Source: Crocinitomicaceae bacterium (GTDB lineage Bacteria > Bacteroidota > Bacteroidia > Flavobacteriales_G > Salibacteraceae). From it: DNA of 11,567 bases. This document shows positions 6,753 to 11,567 of the stretch, one piece after another. The notes beneath the pieces are model-generated. The model was not told where the DNA came from. It did not search any database and worked only from the letters and a program-made list of their open reading frames with translations. Both the position numbers and the translations under genes were made by a program. The stretch spans positions 1-11,567 of the forward strand of contig JAAZVO010000065.1 in NCBI GenBank assembly GCA_018623405.1, read 5' to 3'. Numbering within the stretch: the first letter of the stretch is position 1; each line of letters begins with the position of its first letter.

Positions 6753-7892
6753 ATGAATTTTGAATTAAATGAAAATCAGCAAATGATTGCTGATATGATC
6801 CGTGATTTCGGAGAAAAAGAGATTCGTCCAAAATTAATGCAATGGGACGAAGATCAAGAATTACCAATAGATGTACTCAAAAAACTTGGAGAACTTGGCC
6901 TAATGGGGGTTTTGGTTCCAACAGAATATGGTGGATCAGGATTTGGATATTTCGAGTATGTAACCGCCTTAACTGAAATAGGTAGTATTTGTGGCTCAAT
7001 AGGCCTTTCAGTTGCTGCTCATAACTCATTATGCACTGGCCATATTATGCAATTAGGTAACGAAGAGCAAAAGAAAAAATACCTCCCAAAGCTTGCTAGC
7101 GCAGAGTTTTTAGGTGCTTGGGCGCTAACTGAACCAAATACTGGGTCTGATGCAATGCGAATGAAATGTACCGCTGAAGAAAATGGAGATTACTTTATTT
7201 TAAACGGAACTAAGTGTTGGATTACACATGGAAAAAGTTCTGATGTAGTTGTAGCAATAGTAAGAACGGGAGAATTATTAGATTCTCATGGAATGACGGC
7301 TTTTATTATCGATAGAGATAATCCGGGAATGAAAGCAGGTAAAAAAGAAAACAAGCTTGGAATGAGAGCTTCTGAAACTGCTGAAGTAATTTTTGAAGAT
7401 TGTAAAGTACATAAAAGCATGGTTTTAGGCAATGTAGGTGATGGCTTTATTCAAGCAATGAAAATATTAGATGGTGGTAGAATATCTATTGCTGCCTTAT
7501 CACTAGGAATTGCCAAAGGTGCTTTAAATGCTGCAATTAAATACTCAAAAGAAAGAGAACAATTCGGTCAGCCAATTGCTAATTTTCAAGGTATTGCATT
7601 TAAGTTAGCAGATATGGCTACAGAATATGAAGCTGCCGAGTTATTAACCTTTCAAGCCGCAGATTTAAAAAACAGGGGGCAAAAAGTAACTAAGCAATCT
7701 GCATATGCAAAATATTTTGCGAGTGAGGTAGCTGTTAGAAATAGCACTGAAGCAATTCAAATTTTTGGAGGTTATGGTTACACAAAAGATTTCCCTGTTG
7801 AGAAATTTTACAGAGATTCTAAATTATGTACTGTAGGAGAGGGAACCTCAGAAATTCAAAAATTAGTAATTTCAAGAGAAATCTTAAAATAA
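6753..7892 (+). CDS. Acyl-CoA dehydrogenase, short/branched-chain type
   Basis: This 379-residue flavoenzyme should oxidise an acyl-CoA to the trans-2-enoyl-CoA, passing electrons to electron-transfer flavoprotein in beta-oxidation or branched-chain amino acid breakdown. The three usual parts are visible: an N-terminal helical domain (about 1-120), a middle beta domain opening with ALTEPNTGSDA (about 124-134), and a C-terminal helical domain containing KEREQFGQPI and QIFGGYGYTKDFPVEKFYRD. The catalytic glutamate is in GEGTSEIQ (E363), the position used by short-chain enzymes such as butyryl-CoA dehydrogenase rather than the isovaleryl-CoA position. The exact chain length cannot be read from sequence alone. 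The ATG at 6753 lacks a Shine-Dalgarno sequence. It appears to be the last gene of the operon that starts near 3212. Confidence 0.93.
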   Translation: MNFELNENQQMIADMIRDFGEKEIRPKLMQWDEDQELPIDVLKKLGELGLMGVLVPTEYGGSGFGYFEYVTALTEIGSICGSIGLSVAAHNSLCTGHIMQLGNEEQKKKYLPKLASAEFLGAWALTEPNTGSDAMRMKCTAEENGDYFILNGTKCWITHGKSSDVVVAIVRTGELLDSHGMTAFIIDRDNPGMKAGKKENKLGMRASETAEVIFEDCKVHKSMVLGNVGDGFIQAMKILDGGRISIAALSLGIAKGALNAAIKYSKEREQFGQPIANFQGIAFKLADMATEYEAAELLTFQAADLKNRGQKVTKQSAYAKYFASEVAVRNSTEAIQIFGGYGYTKDFPVEKFYRDSKLCTVGEGTSEIQKLVISREILK

Positions 7893-7920
7893 TTTCTTTT
7901 CTTGATTAAAAATTATTTTA
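7885..7920 (+). repeat. 11-bp AT-only inverted repeat between the dehydrogenase and rpsU
   Basis: The arms TAAAATAATTT (7885-7895) and AAATTATTTTA (7910-7920) are perfect complements around a 14-nt spacer. The left arm includes the stop codon of the acyl-CoA dehydrogenase gene. The right arm touches the -7 element of rpsU. It could be a weak terminator or an operator; with no G or C in the stem the RNA hairpin would be marginal. Confidence 0.5.
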
Positions 7921-7926
7921 CATTTG
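7897..7926 (+). promoter_or_regulatory. rpsU promoter
   Basis: TACATTTG at 7919-7926 is a perfect Bacteroidota -7 element. The -33 region is poor: TTTT at 7897-7900 is 18 nt away, and a TTG at 7902-7904 is too close. Transcription would start near 7931-7934, giving a leader of about 12-15 nt before the rpsU ATG. Confidence 0.5.
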
Positions 7927-7945
7927 CACCCCTAAAACAAATGGC

Positions 7946-8137
7946 ATGTTAAAGATTCCTGTTAAAGAAGGCGAAAATATTGAAAGAGCGATCAAAAAAT
8001 TCAAAAAGAAATTTGAACGCACAGGTACTTTAAAAGAGTTACGTGAAAGGCAGAAATACACAAAGCCTTCAGTAAGAAAAAGGCAAACTAAAATTAAAGC
8101 AGTTTACAAAAACTCTTTGCAAGTTAATAGCATCTAA
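7946..8137 (+). CDS. rpsU: Small ribosomal subunit protein bS21
   Basis: The 63-residue, strongly basic protein is bS21 of the 30S subunit. The N-terminal PVKEGENIERAIKKFKKKFE segment and the LKELRERQKYTKPSVRKR segment are characteristic. In Bacteroidota, bS21 together with bS18 and bS6 holds the anti-Shine-Dalgarno end of 16S rRNA, and Tyr54 of the Flavobacterium johnsoniae protein is reported as a contact. Residue 54 here is also Tyr. The ATG at 7946 is chosen because an ATG at 7941 closes at once (TGT then TAA). The leader from the promoter contains no Shine-Dalgarno sequence. The gene appears monocistronic, with its own promoter and a strong terminator at 8155-8181. Confidence 0.95.
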   Translation: MLKIPVKEGENIERAIKKFKKKFERTGTLKELRERQKYTKPSVRKRQTKIKAVYKNSLQVNSI

Positions 8138-8154
8138 CATTTTTTAATAATAAT

Positions 8155-8181
8155 AAAAAGCGGTCATTGGCCGCTTTTTTT
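8155..8181 (+). terminator. Intrinsic terminator of rpsU
   Basis: AAAAAGCGGTC (8155-8165) pairs with GGCCGCTTTTT (8169-8179). This makes an 11-bp stem with one G-U wobble and a 3-nt loop, or a 7-nt loop if the inner pairs stay open. Seven T residues (8175-8181) close it. It ends 11 nt before the start of the recombinase gene. Confidence 0.9.
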
Positions 8182-8192
8182 ATTTTTAGGCT

Positions 8193-9080
8193 GTGCTAAC
8201 AGACCAATTTTTCAATTTCTTAAAAACAGAAAAAAGGTATTCCTCTCATACAGTATTAGCCTATCAAACAGACCTGTTACAATTTCAAGATTTTGTTGAA
8301 ACTGCATTTGATACCACTTTAACAGATGTAACCTTTAATGTTGTTAGAAGTTTTATTGTAGAATTGGTTGAACTTGGTTTAACAGAGAAATCCATAAACC
8401 GCAAAATTTCAGCTTTAAAAACCTACTTTAAGTTTTTACAAAAAGAAGGAGTCATTGAAAAAAATCCACTTTCAAAAATTTCTGCTCCCAAAATAAAAAA
8501 AGGACTTCCAACTTTTGTTACCGAAGGAAAAATAAACCTGCTCTTTGATGAGCTTGGAAACCAAAATGATTCAGACTTCCAATCAGTAAGAAATTTATTA
8601 ATTCTGAAGCTTTTTTATTTTACCGGAATGAGAAGTGCTGAGTTAATTGGTATTAAAACAACCGATATTGATTCGTTCAACCAAACCATAAAAATTCTAG
8701 GTAAAAGAAATAAGGAGAGAATAATTCCATTGCATCCTGAATTAAAAAGTGATATTTCTCATTATATTGAAATTCGCAAAGAATATGTTAATGAAACATC
8801 AAATAAATATTTATTTTTAACTCAGAAAGGCAAACCATTGTATCCAAAACTCGTATACAATATCGTGCGAAACAGTTTAAAGATAGTAACCACACAAAAT
8901 AAAAAAAGCCCACACGTTTTAAGGCACACCTTTGCTACCCACATGCTAAATAATGGAGCAGATTTAAACTCTGTAAAAGAATTATTAGGGCATGCTAACC
9001 TTTCTGCAACTCAAGTGTACACACACAATACTTTTGAGAAATTAAAAAACATTTATAAACAAGCCCACCCGAGGGCATAA
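8193..9080 (+). CDS. xerC: Tyrosine recombinase, XerC-type
   Basis: The 295-residue protein is a Xer-type site-specific recombinase, which resolves chromosome dimers at dif before cell division. The N-terminal SAM-like core-binding domain covers about 1-85 and the catalytic domain about 105-290. All catalytic residues are present: R147 (TGMRSAEL), K171 (LGKRNKER), H241 and R244 (HVLRHTFATHM), H267 (LGHANLS) and nucleophile Y276 (VYTHNT). Length and spacing match E. coli XerC/XerD. Its place between rpsU and hpf, with no excision or phage genes, argues for a housekeeping Xer protein rather than an integrase. The start is GTG 8193: an in-frame TAG at 8187-8189 rules out an earlier one and no ATG lies near. 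Whether it is the C or D partner cannot be settled here. Confidence 0.88.
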   Translation: MLTDQFFNFLKTEKRYSSHTVLAYQTDLLQFQDFVETAFDTTLTDVTFNVVRSFIVELVELGLTEKSINRKISALKTYFKFLQKEGVIEKNPLSKISAPKIKKGLPTFVTEGKINLLFDELGNQNDSDFQSVRNLLILKLFYFTGMRSAELIGIKTTDIDSFNQTIKILGKRNKERIIPLHPELKSDISHYIEIRKEYVNETSNKYLFLTQKGKPLYPKLVYNIVRNSLKIVTTQNKKSPHVLRHTFATHMLNNGADLNSVKELLGHANLSATQVYTHNTFEKLKNIYKQAHPRA

Positions 9081-9092
9081 AACTCACATATT

Positions 9093-9392
9093 ATGAAATT
9101 AAAAATTCATTCAATTCATTTCGATGCCGATCAAAAGTTGGTTGATTTTATTCAGGAGAAAGTTGACAAACTAGATCACTTTTTCGACAGAATTATTGAT
9201 GGTGAAGTGTATTTGAGGTTAGATAAAGCTTCAAATAATGAAAATAAAGTAGCAGAAATTAGATTGAATGTACCTGGTTCTAACTTGTTTGCAAAAAAAC
9301 AAACAAAATCATTTGAAGAGTCTACAGATCAGGCAGTTGAAGCTTTACGCAGGCAGGTAAAAAAGCATAAAGAGAAGCTAAAACCGGCTTAG
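9093..9392 (+). CDS. hpf: Short-form ribosome hibernation promoting factor (HPF/RaiA/YfiA family)
   Basis: The 99-residue protein matches the N-terminal domain of the HPF/RaiA family. It has an MKLKIHSIHFDADQKL first strand, a helix with V-D-K-L-D-H-F-F-D-R, and a basic C-terminal helix with ALRRQVKKHKEKLKP. Family members bind the decoding region of the 30S subunit in slow-growing cells and block translation. The long-form C-terminal dimerisation domain is absent, so it is the short type. The ATG at 9093 follows the recombinase stop by 12 nt, so the two are probably co-transcribed. A strong terminator follows. The position just upstream of a tRNA-tuf operon keeps translation-related genes together. 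Confidence 0.92.
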   Translation: MKLKIHSIHFDADQKLVDFIQEKVDKLDHFFDRIIDGEVYLRLDKASNNENKVAEIRLNVPGSNLFAKKQTKSFEESTDQAVEALRRQVKKHKEKLKPA

Positions 9393-9433
9393 TTTTCACA
9401 CGATTTTCCTTACGTTTAAATATCTTTAAAAAA

Positions 9434-9471
9434 AAAGCGGATTTTGTTTGTAAAAATCCGCTTTACTTTTT
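9434..9471 (+). terminator. Intrinsic terminator of the xerC-hpf unit
   Basis: AAAGCGGATTTT (9434-9445) and AAAATCCGCTTT (9453-9464) form a perfect 12-bp stem with a 7-nt loop, followed by ACTTTTTT. The loop contains the TTTG that fits as the -33 box of the next promoter. Confidence 0.9.
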
Positions 9472-9479
9472 TACATTTG
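9447..9479 (+). promoter_or_regulatory. tRNA operon promoter P1
   Basis: TTTG (9447-9450), a 21-nt spacer and TACATTTG (9472-9479) match the Bacteroidota promoter consensus exactly. Transcription would start near 9484-9487, about 30 nt before tRNA-Thr. The -33 box lies in the loop of the upstream terminator. The short leader can fold TCCTTT (9483-9488) onto AAAGGA (9495-9500). Confidence 0.65.
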
Positions 9480-9508
9480 CAGTCCTTTTTTCGGAAAGGA
9501 TATTTTTG
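9476..9508 (+). promoter_or_regulatory. Possible second tRNA operon promoter P2
   Basis: TATTTTTG (9501-9508) is another perfect TAnnTTTG match. The TTTG at 9476-9479, part of the P1 -7 box, lies 21 nt upstream and could act as its -33 box. Transcription would begin near 9513-9516, at the first base of tRNA-Thr, leaving almost no 5' leader. Confidence 0.4.
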
Positions 9509-9515
9509 AGCGCTC

Positions 9516-9589
9516 GCTGGTGTAGCTCAGTTGGCCAGAGCAGCTGATTTGTAATCAGCTGGTCGGGGGTTCGAATCCCTCCACCAGCT
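9516..9589 (+). tRNA. tRNA-Thr (anticodon UGU)
   Basis: A 74-nt cloverleaf. The acceptor stem GCTGGTG/CACCAGC pairs fully (9516-9522 with 9582-9588), with T as discriminator at 9589. The anticodon stem GCTGA/TCAGC encloses loop TTTGTAA, anticodon TGT at 9550-9552. The T-loop is TTCGAAT. No CCA is encoded. It is the first gene of the tRNA-tuf operon. Confidence 0.97.
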
Positions 9590-9612
9590 CAAGAATAACG
9601 TTCTTTGATTAT

Positions 9613-9694
9613 GGGGAGATACTCAAGCGGTCAACGAGGACAGACTGTAAATCTGTTGGCTAAGCCTTCGTAGGTTCGAATCCTGCTCTCCCCA
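9613..9694 (+). tRNA. tRNA-Tyr (anticodon GUA)
   Basis: An 82-nt class II tRNA. The acceptor stem GGGGAGA/TCTCCCC pairs fully, with discriminator A. The anticodon stem ACAGA/TCTGT encloses loop CTGTAAA, anticodon GTA. The long variable arm expected of bacterial tRNA-Tyr is present, and the T-loop is TTCGAAT. No CCA is encoded. It lies 23 nt after tRNA-Thr. Confidence 0.97.
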
Positions 9695-9767
9695 CATTGG
9701 TACAGAAGTTAAGTTATTCCATTAAATAAAAAATTATTTAGTGATTTAGCTAACTGAGGTTTTAAAG

Positions 9768-9840
9768 GCGGGAGTAGCTCAGTTGGTAGAGCATCAGCCT
9801 TCCAAGCTGAGGGTCGCGGGTTCGAGTCTCGTCTCCCGCT
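9768..9840 (+). tRNA. tRNA-Gly (anticodon UCC)
   Basis: A 73-nt cloverleaf. The acceptor stem GCGGGAG/CTCCCGC pairs fully, with discriminator T. The anticodon stem TCAGC/GCTGA encloses loop CTTCCAA, anticodon TCC. No CCA is encoded. The 73-nt spacer before it is AT-rich with a 7-bp AT inverted repeat (9723-9729 with 9734-9740) and no convincing promoter. Confidence 0.97.
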
Positions 9841-9845
9841 CAAAA

Positions 9846-9873
9846 GGTTGCCCCATGTTGGGCAACCATTTTT
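9846..9873 (+). terminator. Terminator-like hairpin between tRNA-Gly and tRNA-Thr
   Basis: GGTTGCCC (9846-9853) and GGGCAACC (9860-9867) form a perfect 8-bp stem with a 6-nt loop, followed by ATTTTT. It has the form of an intrinsic terminator but lies inside an apparent operon, 3 nt before the next tRNA, with no promoter after it. It may be partial, or an RNA-processing or stability element. Confidence 0.65.
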
Positions 9874-9876
9874 AAA

Positions 9877-9948
<72 letters not shown>

Positions 9949-10003
9949 CTAAAGTTGAATTTGTATTGTTTAACCTTTAATATTTTCTTTTAAATCAATA
10001 ATT

Positions 10004-11191
10004 ATGGCAAAAGAAACATTTGATCGTTCCAAACCACACGTAAATATTGGAACCATCGGACACGTTGACCATGGAAAAACTACCTTGACTGCTGCTATTA
10101 CAACAGTTTTAGGTAAAGCAGGATTGTCTGAACTACGTTCATTCGATTCAATCGATAACGCTCCTGAAGAAAAGGAGAGAGGTATTACCATTAATACTTC
10201 ACACGTTGAGTATCAAACTGCTAACAGACACTACGCTCACGTAGACTGTCCTGGTCACGCGGATTACGTAAAAAACATGGTAACGGGTGCTGCTCAAATG
10301 GATGGTGCCATATTAGTAGTTGCTGCAACTGATGGTCCAATGCCTCAAACTAGAGAGCATATCCTTCTTGCTCGTCAGGTAGGTGTTCCAAGGATTGTAG
10401 TTTTCATGAATAAAGTTGACTTAGTTGACGACGAAGAACTACTTGAGTTAGTTGAAATGGAAATCAGAGAATTGTTGTCATTTTATGAATATGATGGTGA
10501 TAATGTTCCTGTTATTCAAGGTTCTGCTCTTGGTGGATTAAATGGAGATGGAAACTGGTCTGAAAAGATTATGGAGTTAATGGCTAACGTTGATGAGTAT
10601 ATCCCACTTCCTGAAAGAGAAGTTGATAAAGACTTCTTGATGCCTGTAGAAGATGTTTTCTCTATTACAGGTAGAGGTACTGTAGCAACAGGAAGAATCG
10701 AGACCGGTGTTATTAATTCAGGTGATGAGGTTGATATTATCGGATTTGGTGCTGAGAAAATGAAATCTACAGTAACTGGAGTTGAGATGTTTAGAAAAAT
10801 TCTAGACAGAGGTGAAGCAGGTGATAATGTTGGTTTACTATTAAGAGGTGTTGAAAAAACTGACATCAGAAGAGGTATGGTTATCGCTAAGCCTGGATCA
10901 ATTACTCCTCACACTGAATTTAAAGCTGAGGTTTATATCCTTAAAAAAGAAGAAGGTGGACGTCACACTCCATTTCATAACAAATATCGTCCACAGTTCT
11001 ATTTAAGAACAACTGACGTTACTGGAGAAATTCTTTTAGGTGAGGATAGAGAAATGGTTATGCCAGGTGATAACTTGACCATTACTGTTAAGTTAATTGC
11101 AGCAGTTGCAATTAATAAAGGATTAAAGTTCGCTATCCGTGAAGGTGGTAGAACTGTTGGTGCGGGTCAAGTAACAGAAATCGTAGCCTAA
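10004..11191 (+). CDS. tuf: Elongation factor Tu
   Basis: The 395-residue GTPase delivers aminoacyl-tRNA to the ribosomal A site. All G motifs are intact: GHVDHGKT at 19-26, T62 in RGITINTSH, DCPGH at 81-85, NKVD at 136-139 and GSAL at 173-176. Domains 2 and 3 follow, with the familiar GRGTVATGRIETG, GGRHTPF and PQFYLRTTDVTG stretches. Codon use is visibly biased compared with neighbours (GGT, CGT and GTT are frequent), as expected for a very highly expressed gene. The ATG at 10004 follows an A/T-rich leader without a Shine-Dalgarno sequence. No convincing promoter lies in the 55 nt after tRNA-Thr, so it is probably transcribed with the tRNAs, as in the E. coli tufB operon. Confidence 0.99.
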   Translation: MAKETFDRSKPHVNIGTIGHVDHGKTTLTAAITTVLGKAGLSELRSFDSIDNAPEEKERGITINTSHVEYQTANRHYAHVDCPGHADYVKNMVTGAAQMDGAILVVAATDGPMPQTREHILLARQVGVPRIVVFMNKVDLVDDEELLELVEMEIRELLSFYEYDGDNVPVIQGSALGGLNGDGNWSEKIMELMANVDEYIPLPEREVDKDFLMPVEDVFSITGRGTVATGRIETGVINSGDEVDIIGFGAEKMKSTVTGVEMFRKILDRGEAGDNVGLLLRGVEKTDIRRGMVIAKPGSITPHTEFKAEVYILKKEEGGRHTPFHNKYRPQFYLRTTDVTGEILLGEDREMVMPGDNLTITVKLIAAVAINKGLKFAIREGGRTVGAGQVTEIVA

Positions 11192-11213
11192 TTAGGTTCT
11201 TATAAATTAAAAT

Positions 11214-11250
11214 GGTGCCTTCCAATTTAGGAAGGTACCTTTTATGTTTT
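11214..11250 (+). terminator. Terminator-like hairpin between tuf and tRNA-Trp
   Basis: GGTGCCTTCC (11214-11223) pairs with GGAAGGTACC (11230-11239) over 10 bp with one G-U wobble and a 6-nt loop. TTTTATGTTTT follows directly before the tRNA. It should end or reduce transcription after tuf, yet tRNA-Trp begins at 11251 with no full promoter visible between. Confidence 0.7.
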
Positions 11251-11323
11251 ACGGGTGTAGCTCAATTGGTAGAGCGACGGTCTCCAAAACCGTAGGCTGT
11301 GGGTTCGATTCCTACCACCCGTG
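11251..11323 (+). tRNA. tRNA-Trp (anticodon CCA)
   Basis: A 73-nt cloverleaf. The acceptor stem ACGGGTG/CACCCGT pairs fully, with discriminator G as expected for tRNA-Trp. The anticodon stem ACGGT/ACCGT encloses loop CTCCAAA, anticodon CCA. The T-loop is TTCGATT. No CCA end is encoded. It stands 14 nt before secE, a placement seen in many bacteria. Confidence 0.97.
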
Positions 11324-11337
11324 CAATAAAGAAAACA

Positions 11338-11535
11338 ATGGCAGGTATAAAAACATATATAGAAGAATCGGTTGACGAATTAAAGAATAAAACTTCTTGG
11401 CCTACTTGGTCTGAGTTACAAAGTAGTGCTATTGTGGTTTTGATTGCAGCAATTATTATTTCGTTAATAATTTACTTGATGGATTCTGCCTTTGGAAACA
11501 TCATGAAAGTGATTTACAATAACATATTTAATTAA
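11338..11535 (+). CDS. secE: Protein translocase subunit SecE
   Basis: This 65-residue single-span protein is the SecE subunit that clamps SecY in the inner-membrane protein export channel. The conserved amphipathic part is at residues 7-28 (YIEESVDELKNKTSWPTWSE, with the W-P-T-W-S-E signature), followed by one TM helix at about 30-50. Bacteroidota SecE is of this short single-TM form. A frame extension upstream to 11299 would run through tRNA-Trp and is rejected. The ATG at 11338 places M-A-G directly before the amphipathic helix. The following gene starts 6 nt after the stop, as in the classical secE-nusG pair. Confidence 0.95.
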   Translation: MAGIKTYIEESVDELKNKTSWPTWSELQSSAIVVLIAAIIISLIIYLMDSAFGNIMKVIYNNIFN

Positions 11536-11541
11536 TCTCTA

Positions 11542-11567
11542 ATGGCTTCCGAATTACAAGAAAATAC
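11542..11567 (+). CDS. nusG: Start of probable nusG (cut by window end)
   Basis: An ATG at 11542 opens a frame (M-A-S-E-L-Q-E-N) that runs to the end of the window. Eight codons cannot identify a protein. The call rests on position: nusG, the transcription elongation and antitermination factor, follows secE in nearly all bacteria. Confidence 0.6.

Noticed and set aside
8181..8188. TATTTTTA as a promoter for xerC
   Set aside because: It misses the last base of the consensus and has no -33 element at the right distance. It is better explained as the U-tract region of the rpsU terminator.
8193..9080. Integrase of a mobile element beside tRNA genes
   Set aside because: The gene lies in a conserved housekeeping order with hpf. 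I saw no attachment-site repeat of a tRNA 3' end, no excisionase and no cargo genes.
9508..9515. GAGCGCTC palindrome next to tRNA-Thr
   Set aside because: At 8 bp and directly beside the tRNA 5' end it may be chance. No partner site was found.
9970..10191. Antisense reading frame at the start of tuf
   Set aside because: It is a shadow of a highly conserved coding region, with no recognisable protein pattern. The other antisense frames (92-289, 1781-2104, 3915-4109, 5447-5701, 6192-6548, 10516-10866) were dropped for the same reason.
11299..11337. Upstream extension of secE
   Set aside because: It would translate the 3' part of tRNA-Trp. The ATG at 11338 fits the SecE family.

Overview
The window is AT-rich, gene-dense chromosomal DNA from a member of the Bacteroidota, most likely Flavobacteriales or a close relative. 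The evidence is: promoter elements of the Bacteroidota type (TTTG or TTG about 21 nt upstream of TAnnTTTG); start codons with almost no Shine-Dalgarno sequence, including TTG and GTG starts; a DUF2851 protein, a family typical of this phylum; a bS21 with Tyr54; and the gene order rpsU - tyrosine recombinase - hpf - tRNAs - tuf - tRNA-Trp - secE - nusG. All genes are on the + strand. No mobile element, CRISPR array or phage gene is visible, and no stretch over 300 bases lacks a gene.

Region 1 (1-3181) holds the 3' part of a DUF2851 gene, a small PspC-like membrane protein with its own promoter, a two-TM potassium channel with a cytoplasmic RCK module and an unusual selectivity-filter tail, and a sugar-nucleotide-reductase-like SDR. 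The SDR starts on a TTG that overlaps the channel's TGA stop.

Region 2 (about 3207-7892) looks like one operon: a sodium:alanine (AGCS) symporter with a signal peptide and a lipoyl/biotinyl-like domain inserted before its first core helix, a membrane-anchored protein with four helix-hairpin-helix-like repeats, adenine phosphoribosyltransferase, and a short-chain-type acyl-CoA dehydrogenase. Spacings are +1, -8 and +14 nt.

Region 3 (7893-11567) is translation and housekeeping. It contains rpsU with its own promoter and terminator, a XerC-type recombinase, the ribosome hibernation factor hpf, a strong terminator, then tRNA-Thr(UGU), tRNA-Tyr(GUA), tRNA-Gly(UCC), tRNA-Thr(GGU), tuf, tRNA-Trp(CCA), secE and the first codons of a probable nusG. 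The order Thr-Tyr-Gly-Thr-tuf matches the E. coli thrU-tyrU-glyT-thrT-tufB operon. None of the five tRNA genes encodes its CCA end.

I saw no clear candidate for a wholly new multi-gene system. The observations most worth a second look are the lipoyl-like insertion in the symporter, the channel's TVGFQE filter, and the compact regulatory layout before the tRNA operon. There a terminator loop supplies the -33 box of one promoter, and that promoter's -7 box appears to supply the -33 box of a second one.
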